From positions 1,230,386-1,294,385 of the forward strand of contig KB722742.1 in the NCBI GenBank assembly GCA_000349905.1: a DNA stretch of 64,000 nucleotides, given 5' to 3'. A program made the position numbers and the translations under genes. The first letter of the stretch is position 1, and each line of letters starts with the position of its first letter. Origin of the DNA: Volvariella volvacea V23. Its lineage: Eukaryota > Basidiomycota > Agaricomycetes > Agaricales > Pluteaceae. Under the pieces are notes generated by a model that was not told the DNA's origin, ran no database searches, and saw only the letters and a list, made by a program, of their open reading frames with translations. Below are positions 35,556-46,145 of the stretch, piece by piece.

Positions 35556-37340
35556 TCAAACTAAAAACCTATCGACGACAAGGTCAACGTGCTCTTTATA
35601 CATCACAGAAAGTACCTCCTTCACCCTTAAAAATAAATTTGCTCGCTCAGTATCGTTACCAACTCTTCCAGCAGGGTCCAATTGGGCGCTCACATCGACC
35701 AACTCCAAAACCTTCAGAGAGCCAAAGTTGCGTATCCACTGCTGCACGATTTGTGTGTCCCTCAACAGTTCTGATGCGGACAGATACTGCAACTGCACGA
35801 CGTCGAACACGTCGAACCCTACCATTTCAACCGCCTGGACAGAAGTGCCCCTGTACGGATATAAATCCTTACACTCAAGACCTATTTTTCCATGTTCGTA
35901 TTTGAACGATCGGAATCCGAGGTGCTCAAAATTGGGTCGTCGCAGTTTGAGTGTTGCGTGGATCAGTGCGATTATTGGAAGTGTGCCGGCGAGAAAGGAA
36001 TTATACGAAGTATTGTCGGTATGCCAAAGAATCGTGAGCGATACCAATGAGGGCAGGAAATGCGGTTCGACGAAACCAGGTTGGCTGTTAGATTGTTGGC
36101 CATTGGATGAAATTAGATACGCCTTGACGTCGTCCTCACGTACACCCAAAATATAGAACGCTCATCGAGAGGGAGCAGCCAAGTGGAGTAGGTGGGAAAA
36201 GGAAGTGGACTGCGTGAATGATGACGCCGTAGGTGCGTCTGTAGCTTCAGGCCCAATCTCCAAACTTTGTAATTTGGTCCGGGATAAGTATCTTAAAAGC
36301 TTCAATAACGACAACGAAGCTAATCCGGGACAGTTCCGGATTTTGAAATCTTGAAGTTGGGTGAGAGGAGGGAAAATAATGGGGATGACGGCGTCCCATA
36401 AATTCGCAGCCAGGTTGATGGAAGACAGTGTGAGACTAGTCAGGCGTGAATGCTTGAAGAGCGATGGAAACCAGTTGACGCAGGGAGGGAGGAGCATTAG
36501 TGTCCCAGAAAGGGTAAGAGTTTTGACTTCCAAATCGCTGTTAATAGTGGGGAAATATGCGCGGGCGTCCTTCTCGGTAACAATTCGCCCCCCCTCATCG
36601 ACCCATCGAAACTCCCAGTCTAGATCTGTCCCAGAGATTTTGAAGGGAGTATGGAGGGGCGGTTGCTTCCGGGAGAGCACTTTGCCATACGAAGAGGCAG
36701 ACACAGGGGAGGATGATCCTGTATCGAGCTGATGGACATGGAAAGGCATGGTACCATGACTGAGCTCTACTTGAGGGAACTTCTTCATCAATGTACCCAG
36801 CAAACGACGATAGGCTATTGCCCATTCCCTTGCTTCCGATAATTGACTTGCACCATTTCCCTGGAGGACAGGTCTACTTGACCAAGTATCGTCGTATTTC
36901 GTATCCAGAATCGACAGCTGAACGCTATCGATGTAATCAAGCCTCTCGACCAGGTTATAAAGCCTATTGAGGATCTGAACCAATCTATTCGGTATCAAAC
37001 CCCTATGCGATCTCTCAATCTTGCAAGTCAAGACGCTAACACGGCGCAGCGAGAATGCAATGCGTAGAGCCGAAAGGATTGTTAAATCCTGGTAAGCGTT
37101 TTCTTGTGTGGAGTCGCCAATGAGGATATCATCGCCGACTTGTGAGATCAAGAACTTCAGCGTGATACGTGCCTGGGAGCGTATACCGGACCTTTGAAGG
37201 TAGTGCACAAGACACACGTTATTCAGATGGCGACAAAGACGAGCAAGCTTGAGAAGTACATCCGCAGGCGCGAAGGAGAGGATGTAGTCCAACAGCTCAT
37301 TTGGTAGATCCACAATGGAAGCGTGGCTGAGCACAGGCAT
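35556..37340 (-). pseudogene. F-box protein FBX-1, one in-frame nonsense codon
   Basis: The ATG at 37340 begins with an F-box (IVDLPNELLDYILSFAPADV, LKLARLCRHLN). The family core follows: LRIAFSLRRVSVLTCKIERS, REWAIAYRRLLGTLMKK, LTLSGTLMLLPPCVNWFPSL and LQSLEIGPE. At 36162-36164 a TGA stands where every paralog covering this site has Trp (paralogs read PRWALYLLG or SRWLLYLLG). After it the same frame stays open for another 198 codons to the normal family end (VDLVVDRFLV). Nothing else is broken. It is therefore a fresh pseudogene, a 392-aa truncated protein, or a gene restored at the RNA level. F-box proteins of this kind would recruit targets to SCF ubiquitin ligases; targets are unknown. 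Confidence 0.75.
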
Positions 37341-37972
37341 AAAAGGATGGATGGTAGGTCGTGATGGTATCCTCAGTCAATGCAGCCGATATCGACCTAG
37401 CAAGTTGTGGTGGAAGAGGTAAAGCATGCGCATCAGTGGCTGTGCAGAGGAATAATTCTGAGTATGTCCGCCTTATACCTAACGGCGATAGCGTGCTAGA
37501 TTTTGACCCCAAGACATAGTTAAGTGCCGCGGCGAGGTACCCTTCTATACTTTGAAACGACTACACGACCCATTGAAGCTCATACTGCACCACGCTACAC
37601 GCTTTACATACCATCCTTGGCGCCACTCTCAAGATCAACCCAGCTCACATCGTTACAAATTTCTACCCATATCCTTCCACCTCTCTTCAACTCTTTCAAA
37701 AGCTTTACCAGCAACTCGTCCTGCTCCCTCAACTTATTCCAGGTCCAATTCACTTACCAGAAACTTCTCCATTGGCAGGCACCTTCAAAACCTTCAATGT
37801 TTGAAGATACCACTAGTGTACATCAAATATGTACAAGGCACATTGATTATTTCTATTTGTTTAGACTGTTACCGGACTTCAAAGTGGAGCTTCACGCTCT
37901 TGTGGAGATGGTGGAAATGAAGGAGTGACAATGTATAGAATGCTGAGATGTAATTGACATAGTAATCTACAT

Positions 37973-39712
37973 TCAGATGGGATCATCGATCACTACAACT
38001 TCAATAGCACGTCCATGCAATGCTAGGAATATCTGCCCAACCACAGTAGCCAATTCCGCATTCTCAGCCTCATATCCAATAGGATAATAATCCCCATAAA
38101 GTTTCTGGAAGCAAAGCTCCGCAACTTTTAGAGAAGACGAGCCAGTTATCCATTGTTTCAACTGCTCTTTCGCCTCCAAAAGTGCTCGTGCCGAACTAGG
38201 ATAGTACTCCAATCGCACGACGTCGAGTAGGCTATATTCCGGAATATCAAGCCTGTTGTAGTTGATGGCTATGTCCGGGAAGACTTGATCAGCAATAGGC
38301 TCTAAACCTATCCTCCCGCATTCGTACTTGAACGATCTGAATCCAAAATGCTTGAAGGTGCCACTGGGTCGTCGTGGATGCAGGATTGAATGGAGAAGAC
38401 GAATTGTTGAAGGCGTATGGAGGGACCTAGGAATATTAGAACGGTACAATTCATCACGATTATGAAGGAGAATGAGCGTTGATAATGAGGGAAGATGCTT
38501 TACTTCAGGAGGCTGCTGGTCATCAGGCGAGTTGAGGTACGACTCAACATCACTCTCTTTTATACCGAGTAGATAGAGCAACCATCGAGATTCAGCAGCT
38601 AAATGGGTCAGGAAGGGGAACGACGATGACGAGAAGAATGGTAGGGCTCTACGGCCATGTGGTTCTTCAGCATATTGGCCAATTTCCAAACTTTGAAGAT
38701 TGCGAAGATCGTCCAGGAGCCACACCAACGATGAAGCTCGTATGTTGCACCTGTGGGTTCTGAAGTGTTGGAGTTGCGTAAGTGTAGGTGAAATTGAGAG
38801 TATGATAGGATTCCAGAGATGGAGAGGCAGGATTATGGTGTAGAGAGTGAGACTGGTCAAGTGCGAATGTCTGAAGAACAACGGAAGCCAATTGACGATA
38901 GGAGGATAAAGCATCAGTCCTTCAGAGAGAGAGAGGCTCTGGACCCTTAGGCCTTCGATAATGGTAGGAGAAATCGTACGAATGTCGTCTTTTGTGAAGC
39001 TGCGTTTCTGCTCGTCTGTCCATTCCAACTCGTAACTCGGCGAATAGACCTTGAAGGGTGTAAGGGGAGGTGATTGGGCCCAAAAGCGGTTCCAAAGGTG
39101 TTGGATGATTGAGACTAAGGGAAATGGTGACGTTGGGACTTCTCGGTGGGTGTGAAATGCCATAATGTCATGAGTGAGTTTGATGTTGGTTGACTTCATC
39201 ATCAGTATCTTCATCAATCGACCATAACTTTTCCCCCACTCCTTTGGACCCATTAATTGACGTACATCTACGTTGTTGTCGGGTCCAAGTTTATGAGCAG
39301 CATTCCGAATATGCAGCTCAACACGGCCAATGTAGTCGAGCCTTTCGACCAAGTCATAAAGTTCGTCGAGGACGTGCCAATAAAATAACCCATTTGGTAT
39401 TAGCTCTTTTTCCCATTGTGTGATGTAGCACTTCAAGACGTTAATGTGGCGAAGTGAGATTGCTATGCGAAGCGCCCAAAGAACCATCCGGCCATCTCGG
39501 GCGCCGGCGAAAGCCAGAGGCGGAATGTGGATTACCAAGGCGGCACTTTCTGTTGGTGAGTACCCTGTGAAAAAGTGGACGAGGGCAATCTCGTTCAAGA
39601 CACGGCATGTGGAGGCGAGCTTGAGAAGTGTATTCGCAGGTAGAAAGGACACGATATGGTGGAGCAATTCATTGGGTAGGTCCGACAGAGAGTTGCTAGT
39701 GACGGTTTGCAT
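37973..39712 (-). CDS. F-box protein FBX-2, intact
   Basis: The family-equivalent ATG is at 39712 (MQTVTSNSLSDLPNELLHH); an in-frame upstream ATG at 39760 would add 16 residues. The open frame of 579 codons has an N-terminal F-box (SDLPNELLHHIVSFLPA, LLKLASTCRVLNEIALVHFF). A long region with LRR-like periodicity follows (IAISLRHINVLKCYITQWEK, KEWGKSYGRLMKILMMK, LTSLTLYTIILPLHLWNP, LRNLQSLEIGQYAEEP, FKHFGFRSFKYECGRIGLEP). Its predicted role is substrate receptor of an SCF E3 ligase, inferred from the F-box. It is the intact partner of the broken inverted copy FBX-5. No intron is needed. Confidence 0.82.
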   Translation of the reverse strand: MQTVTSNSLSDLPNELLHHIVSFLPANTLLKLASTCRVLNEIALVHFFTGYSPTESAALVIHIPPLAFAGARDGRMVLWALRIAISLRHINVLKCYITQWEKELIPNGLFYWHVLDELYDLVERLDYIGRVELHIRNAAHKLGPDNNVDVRQLMGPKEWGKSYGRLMKILMMKSTNIKLTHDIMAFHTHREVPTSPFPLVSIIQHLWNRFWAQSPPLTPFKVYSPSYELEWTDEQKRSFTKDDIRTISPTIIEGLRVQSLSLSEGLMLYPPIVNWLPLFFRHSHLTSLTLYTIILPLHLWNPIILSISPTLTQLQHFRTHRCNIRASSLVWLLDDLRNLQSLEIGQYAEEPHGRRALPFFSSSSFPFLTHLAAESRWLLYLLGIKESDVESYLNSPDDQQPPEVKHLPSLSTLILLHNRDELYRSNIPRSLHTPSTIRLLHSILHPRRPSGTFKHFGFRSFKYECGRIGLEPIADQVFPDIAINYNRLDIPEYSLLDVVRLEYYPSSARALLEAKEQLKQWITGSSSLKVAELCFQKLYGDYYPIGYEAENAELATVVGQIFLALHGRAIEVVVIDDPI

Positions 39713-40041
39713 TATCGATAACCAAAGGTTATGCGTAGTGATGATCGTGTTCGCTGTCAAAGGAGTAGAATAGGTTGTCGGCGTAACAAATAATGACTAG
39801 AAAGTTGAAGATAGGGAGGGCGCGAGGAGGTGGTGACGGTTGAATCAGCTACTGGAGGACTAGCGCAATGTGACCACTGAAATGGCCAAATACCAGGCCT
39901 GCCTCGTGCAAGCCCAAGCCAGGGCCATGTAGCGGGCGGAACAGCGCCAGGGGATCCCGGGGAAAGACGTCAACAACTTCTATCATAATTCACTGTACAT
40001 TCAAGCCGGTAACCCGTCAACTATGAGGTCGACAACACTGG
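37973..40041 (-). repeat. Inverted segmental duplication, arm 1
   Basis: FBX-2, its 5' flank and a short block at about 39965-40041 match, on the opposite strand, FBX-5, its 5' flank and the end of FBX-4 (55581-57690). Similarity includes non-coding sequence (for example the stretches reading tgttgtcgacctcatagttg and ccgggatcccct), so this is duplicated DNA and not only a gene family. Arm 2 has about 40 extra bases near 55653-55692. Confidence 0.75.
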
Positions 40042-40302
40042 CACGCATCCTTGACAAACTATACGTGGAGAATCAGGTACCTGTATCCGCAAAATCGACA
40101 CATTGTTAGAGGCCCCTGCATTAGTCGCTGTACAAAGTGAGGAGGGTTTATAGGAATCCTTCAACTCCAGATCAAGTACTGAGAGAACTCCGCCTCCAAC
40201 CTCAATACATTAGTCCTCACATGCCGCTGGAGTGTCACAGGATAGGTACCCAGAGGGAAAAGAAGCTCCCATATAACAAAAATAGAACCTATGTAGTCTA
40301 TA

Positions 40303-42064
40303 TCACTCATCCACGACCAAGTCAACACCTCCCTTGTACACCACCGAAAGCACCTCCTTGGCCACAGCGGCCAACTGCGTACGTTCACATGTCTCATCAC
40401 GAACTATCCCCGGAAGAGGCGCCGAATCCTGTTGGCGGCCAAGTTCCAAGACCTTCAAAGATCCAAAACATCGCAACCACCCCTCCAAAAGCTTCTTATC
40501 CTTCGCCAACTTTGATGCTGAATCATACTGCAACTGAATCCCGTCGAACACATCAAACGCCAACATATCAACCTCCTGTGTTGATGTATACGGGAGCAAC
40601 ACCTTATCCCTAATCACCAGACCAATCTTCCCATTTTCGTATCTGAAAGACCGGAATCCGAGATGCTCGAAAACGGGCCGTCGTGGCTGGAGGATCGCGT
40701 GGATGGCACGAATTAGCAAAGGTGTTTGAAAGGGATCATATACGTAAGGCGATTCATCATCGCCCCAAAGGATATACAGTATCTTCAATGAGCGAAGGAA
40801 CTTCGCCTTATGCGCGCGCTGGAAGTTAAATCGGTGGCCGCGTTGCTGGGAGGCGGATGAGCCAAGATACGGCTCGATATGTTTTTCCCGTATACCCAGA
40901 AGATATAGCGCCCACCTAGGACTGGCGGCTAGATGGGATAAGTGGGGGAATGACGAAGATGGGAAGAATGTCGAAGTTGTTTGGGGTTCTTCAGTTTCTG
41001 GGCCGATCTCCAAACTTTGAAGGTTGGGAAGATGAGAGAGGAACCTCATCAAAGGTAATGCAGGCAACTTGTAACAATTCTGGACCTTGAGATGTTGAAG
41101 CCGAGAGAGGGCCGGGGAAATTAAAGAGATAATAACGTTCCAAAATTCCGCAAGCAGATCAATGGAAGACAGTGTCAGATGAGTCAGGTTTGCGGAGATG
41201 AAGGACGAGGGAAGCCAGTCGATGCAAAGTGGAAGGAGTACCGTTGATCCAGAAAGGGTGAGAGCTTCGACCTTCAAATTCTTGTCAACAGCGGGAGAAA
41301 TTATGCGAAAGTCCTTTTTGGCGGAGCCATGTCCCCACTCATCCGACCATTTAAATTCCAAGCCTGTACTAGAGTGTTTGAGGAGAGAACGACGTGACCA
41401 TAGTAGTGTCCTAAAGAAACTCCGTTGGAGTTTTTGAAATAACGAGATATAGGGTAATGACGGCGAAAGAGCAAGAATTTGATGGAATTGGGAGGGTAAG
41501 ATACCATGATGACCGAGTTCCACTTTTGGAGATTTCTTCATCAGCATGTTGACCAAGCGTCTATAATTTCTCGCCCACTTTCCTGCCTCTAAGAAATGAC
41601 CCACGTCTACCGGATGATGGGCAGGGTCGTGATACCAGCCAGGATCTTCCGTGCACGAAATATGCAACTTGACGTGATCGACGCAGTCCAATCTTTCGAC
41701 CAGGTCGTGTATCCCATTCAGAATCAGCGATGTCCTATCCCGTACAAACACCTTCCGCAGTACCAGGATACAACACGTCAGAACTTTGATGCGGCGCAGT
41801 GAAAATGCAATGTGCAGGGCCGACAAAAGGCTCAAATCCTGGTGCTCAGCACGATCTTCCCCAAACTCGCCATAAAAGTGCGAAATGATGAAGTTCAGAG
41901 TGACGCTGGCGGTTGGTGAGCATACCCCACGTAGTTTGAAGAAATGAGGAAGGGAGGGTTGTATTCAAGCGACGGCATACGTAGGCAAGCTTGAGGAGTG
42001 TGCGAGAGGGTAGGAAGGATGCTATGCGATCCAACAAGTCATCGGGTAAATCCAGGAGAGTCAC
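40303..42064 (-). pseudogene. F-box protein FBX-3, start lost and frameshifted
   Basis: The F-box region (LLDLPDDLLDRIASFLPSRT, LKLAYVCRRLN) is in one frame, which begins with GTG and has no ATG before an upstream in-frame stop. An ATG at 42066 is one frame off. Near 41950 the frame must shift again to reach TASVTLNFIISHFYGEF and the long open part (LHIAFSLRRIKVLTCCI, GKWARNYRRLVNMLMKKSPK, LTLSGSTVLLPLCIDWLPSS, LQSLEIGPETEEP, RFNFQRAHKAKF) ending DLVVDE at 40303. The downstream 510 codons are undisturbed. It is a decayed FBX-1/FBX-4-type paralog. A single sequencing indel could explain one shift but not both defects. Confidence 0.7.
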
Positions 42065-42066
42065 AT

Positions 42067-42864
42067 GGTAGTTATATTCTCTGCTGCTGCTAAGCTAGGA
42101 TCAGGTTAGCAGCGCACTATAGCTAGGTGAGGGGCTGTACCTCGAGTACGAGCGAACTAGAAGAGGCTGTAACACGGCGCATAGAAGGAGGCGAGGGGCT
42201 GATCTCAATGGGAAAAGGGCCTATGTCCAACACAGCAACGAGTCAAGATGGGTTGGAAAGCAGTACGTCGGAAGACTTCAGACAATGGGATTAGGCCGTG
42301 AACTTGAAACGCCTTATTTCATCCACGCACAGTCCGCAGACACGAGACGCTGTGGAATGGAAGCATCACATGCAGCAGAAAGAAATACGACAGCTTAGAA
42401 ACGAGGTTGGATGAGATGATGAGCAATTAGCTGTTGCCATATTGCAATTGCTGGCCGAGTGTTTGTTTCACGGGGCCCCGAGTTTGCAGATCGCAGGTCG
42501 GAGAACGTAGAACGCAGATGCAAGACGGCGGATGAGATGCACACATCACGGGGTTTGATGGGCTGATCTCTGCCAAACGTTCAACGTTCAATCCATTGAA
42601 GCACTCGCTTTTGTGGTAGAAAACATCTGTACAGATTGCTTAGCCTTGTAATTGTATGTGAGTCAACGTTATCTTCAAGGTATATTCCATAATTCCTGCA
42701 GGATTCAGTATATGGCAACGAAAATTGGGGGACAGTCGTCAATATGATGCAGGAGAAAATATGCAACACAGAGGAGTGCTCCCCAATTATGGATTAAAGG
42801 TGATACGCATCCATTATATCTTACATGTCCATGAACTATCTATCATAACATCACAGCAATCGCA
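42067..42864. other. Intergenic between FBX-3 and thioredoxin 1
   Basis: No coding sequence is seen. The final part, next to 42865, is the 3' flank of the thioredoxin gene. The rest lacks recognisable repeats. Confidence 0.4.
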
Positions 42865-43398
42865 TTATGATGACGCTGCCGCATGTGAGATCAAATGCTA
42901 AACATAGATCAGTATAAGGATCCACTGAGAGCGATGAATAGACACACTTGTAGCTCTTGCGGTCTTGCACCAACGACTTCCTTGACTTTGCTTCCATCCT
43001 TGAATGCAACAAATGTTGGCATCTAGATCACAAGTCCGATTGCGAGTGGGCAGAGAGAACGAAGATTGTGTTGTCAATACTGCGATGTTAGGAAGCGGCA
43101 ATACGAGAATAGAACGTACAGCTCTGATGCCGACTTCTTGGGCGACGTCTGTTAGCGCGTCAACGTCCACTTTGTAGAATTTGACTCCAGCATAGTCGGC
43201 GACGTTGCTGAGCTTCTCGAAGACGGGGCTGATGGCCCGGCAAGGACCACACCATGTGGCCCAGAAGTCAATGACGGCAGGTTGACCCGCGTTGGTCTGG
43301 CACGACATAATCAGCACGAGAATAGTACGTGGGACATGCTGCATTGGACATACCACTTGCTTGAATTGCTCGTAGGACGTGATGGTTTCAACGGGCAT
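42865..43398 (-). CDS. Thioredoxin (copy 1)
   Basis: The ATG at 43398 gives [16 protein letters not shown]. After intron 1 comes [20 protein letters not shown] with the WCGPC active site, then [20 protein letters not shown]. After intron 2 the next exon begins [20 protein letters not shown] last intron leads to [10 protein letters not shown] and TAA at 42865-42867; the last exon is 42865-42897. About 106 residues result, the normal size of a cytosolic thioredoxin, which reduces disulfides using NADPH through thioredoxin reductase. The conserved cis-Pro is in MPTF. No targeting signal is seen. It is a tandem paralog of the gene at 45016-45510 with the same intron pattern. CACGTG at 43546-43551 lies 148 bases before the start. 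Confidence 0.92.
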
Positions 43399-44117
43399 GT
43401 TTTCTTGTGGTGTAGGTGCTAGTAGTAGTGGTATATGAATGTGGTATGAGAGGAAGTATGAAGCTGAGTGAAAGTGCTGAAGCCCCCGGTTCGCCACGCG
43501 ATTTTATACGTGCTCAACTCGCCTGCTTGGTGAGCGGGTGCGCATCACGTGGGATTACAAATCAAGTCACGACTTTCAGGCTCGAGCCGGTCACAACACG
43601 ACTTCCGTCAGCCATTGACAATCTGCTGAGAAGCGATGACCGAATCCCAAGATGACGCTTTGCCTGATGAAGCGACGCCCTTCTCGTCTCGTGGGCTTTA
43701 GAATGTGCTGGCACACGGCATGTGCCGGTGTTTACTCACAGGAAACCGCACCTGCTCACGAGTGGCTTTGCTGGCACGATAGAGGATGATGGATTTAGAA
43801 ACTCGTTGACAAAAGAAATGGTCAGGTCATCTCCAGCACGAGCACTTCGTGACTCCTTTAATTAACGATCTCACAGCTCGTGGCATCAGAATATCAATTG
43901 ACCCACTCGCGACCGGCCACTCCGGACGTTGTTGGATCAAAGGCCAGCCGTCTGTGGTGTAAATGTTGATTGAATGAGCCGATTGTAAGTGGAAGCATTT
44001 AGCAAATACCCAAAACAAGCAACATTTTCCAGCGACCCACTTCCAGCTGTGCTTAGCTAAGCACAAAATTTGTGAGGCAGGCGATTTCGCCCACGACACA
44101 CATCGACGACGACCGCC
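43399..44117. promoter_or_regulatory. Divergent promoter region between thioredoxin 1 and NOP10
   Basis: About 720 bases separate the two start codons, which point away from each other. It holds CACGTG at 43546-43551 and no coding sequence. Shared regulation is possible but not shown. Confidence 0.35.
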
Positions 44118-44453
44118 ATGCATCTGATGTACACGTTCGATGAGAATGGCAACAGGGTGTACACCCTCAAAGTGCGTATTACGATTCAATTGTGGGCAGG
44201 ACGAAGTCTGACTGACGAATGTATGGATACAGAAATTGACGGACGAGGGGAGGATTACAAAGTCTGCCCATCCCGGTAAACTTTTCGTCTCCTTCCCCGA
44301 GTCAGGAAAACAAAGGCTTATGCGCGTTTCTCGTCTCTCAAATTGCTTCGTTTAGCTCGATTCTCCCCGGATGACAAGTTTTCACGTCACCGTGTTACTA
44401 TCAAGAAGCGATACAACGTTCTGCTTCCTCAACTACCCAGCAAGCCTTACTAA
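44118..44453 (+). CDS. NOP10: H/ACA ribonucleoprotein subunit NOP10
   Basis: Three small exons (44118-44171, 44233-44275, 44356-44453) give exactly 64 residues: [18 protein letters not shown], then [15 protein letters not shown], then [20 protein letters not shown] and a short tail ending KPY. This is the full-length NOP10 family pattern (fungal and human proteins are also about 58-64 aa), with the N-terminal small-domain residues and the [15 protein letters not shown] linker. NOP10 binds the pseudouridine synthase Cbf5/dyskerin in nucleolar H/ACA RNPs, which pseudouridylate rRNA and snRNA. Introns are GT-AG of 61 and 80 nt. The gene lies between the two thioredoxin copies on the opposite strand. 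Confidence 0.96.
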
Positions 44454-45015
44454 ACCAATACCGTATCCGTTATTGGATCACTACATGTTGATAGATTCCG
44501 GTGTAGGCGCTGGGCTAAAATGAACGACCAGGACATCGTCGTCCTGATCTTGAGGAGACGCGGGAGGCTCACGCATTGTGTTTTTGGAATATACCCGCTT
44601 TGAGTGAGTTCTCCTTGGTCCCTGATACCAGTCCCAGCGGTATCAGGCAGTTGACCCCTCGCATGTTGTATTTCCAAATACGATCTCGTTTTGCTCCTCC
44701 AACGATCGCCCATCTCAATAGTGTTATTCGACCTCATTCATTGAATGGCATGCATGCTGTTGGCTTGACCATAACACCGATACAGCACCACCCTTGTAAG
44801 CGCGCACGCAAATCTCCATGAGTCCAGGCCCTGTCACTTGACGCGGTTCTTGGGGGAGCAACCGATGTGGGGTGCTTATGGCGTCATCACGTTGCAAGAA
44901 TTTCCACTTTAACTTAACGATATATAGAAAACTGGGCCAGAGCACTTGTAATGTACATCAAGAAAACACGTCGCTTCATATAAATCGCAGTGGGATAATC
45001 TCGTCAGGACATCGT
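44454..45015. other. Intergenic between NOP10 and thioredoxin 2 (convergent)
   Basis: The sequence separates two converging 3' ends. No coding sequence is recognised. Confidence 0.4.
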
Positions 45016-45510
45016 TCAGAGCAGTGATTGTGCTTGGGCAACCAATAGCTGAGAAAAATTGTGCGGTTTAGCGTTATCATGATTTTCGAGTGTGTATCTA
45101 CTCACCTCTAGTTTCTGAGGAACAGCGCCAACCAAGTCTGCGATCTTGCTGCCATCCTTGAACAGGATGAAAGTGGGCATCTGGTGACAGAATTTGTGTC
45201 GTGCCATACCAGATTAGATTAGATAGACTTACGGCACGAATCCCAACTTCCTGGGAAATTGCATCTTGGGCATCTACGTCAACCTTGTAGAAATCAATCC
45301 CTGGGGCGTTTTCGCTGAACTTTTCGAAAATCGGCGAGATGACTCTGCAAGGCCCACACCAGGTGGCCCAGAAATCGACGAGGACGGGTTTGCCGCTGTT
45401 GATCTGGACGAGGTTGCATAGTTGGTCATCAACACATGCTGCGGTGCAACGGGATTGATACATACGATAGTCTTGAACTCGTCGATAGAGTTGATTGGTG
45501 TGACGGTCAT
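45016..45510 (-). CDS. Thioredoxin (copy 2)
   Basis: The ATG at 45510 gives MTVTPINSIDEFKTIV. Then come [20 protein letters not shown] (active site WCGPC), [20 protein letters not shown] and, after an intron, MPTFILFKDGSKIADLVGA. The last exon codes LLVAQAQSLL and ends at 45016. It has about 104 residues and four exons, with introns at the same places as copy 1, including the one directly before the Met of MPTF. The function is that of a cytosolic dithiol-disulfide reductant. The sequence is close to copy 1 but clearly diverged, so the duplication is not recent. CACGTG at 45650-45655 lies 140 bases upstream of the start. Confidence 0.92.
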
Positions 45511-46145
45511 TTTGGAGGTACTGTAAGTCGGACGAAGGTGGGTGTTTTGGTTAGAGGTGGATTATGCAACCCAGGATCGCCTTATATACGCACAGATTGA
45601 TTAGGTGGGATGGCCGATGACAGTCATCCTTGGTCATCCTGTTCGTCACCACGTGAAAGCAACACCGGATTGGCTTAGAGTGCCGTTTGCGATTGCATTC
45701 GACAATCAGATCCGTGTCATAATGTGGATACCAAGCGAACGCTCATCCTGGTTCTCCCGACTCGGCTCCAACTATTTAACTCGACATGGCGTTTGCAGAT
45801 CTCAATGCTGTTCCTTCTCCGCATGATGCTGTTGAGTCCCTTAAGCTGTCCTGAAGACCTTGGTTTGGACAAGTCGCCTCTCTGAGTCTCGGCTGTCGGG
45901 TGAGGCAAATGTACGCGCACTTGCCTCGGTCGGCATCTGCAGGCTGGGAACTACATAATGCTATAATTAACTGCACGCTCACGGCCATTCCCAGCGTGCT
46001 GATATGTGCGATAGCCTTCAGACTGCGATAGGCAAGCACATCGTTTGCAGCCAGGCGGAATGAGCGCTGACGTCACAGGTATAGGACCCTCATCTCTGCA
46101 TATCGTCCACTCCAATAGCCCCAAACCTCAGACATTCGCCCCGAG
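45511..46145. promoter_or_regulatory. Divergent promoter region between thioredoxin 2 and the CorA gene
   Basis: About 635 bases lie between two outward-pointing start codons. CACGTG is present at 45650-45655. No gene is visible within. Confidence 0.35.

Noticed and set aside
37524..37928. Overlapping plus-strand frames of 122-134 codons between FBX-1 and FBX-2
   Set aside because: They lie in the promoter region of FBX-1 and the 3' spacer, are low in complexity, and have no homology with the cluster.
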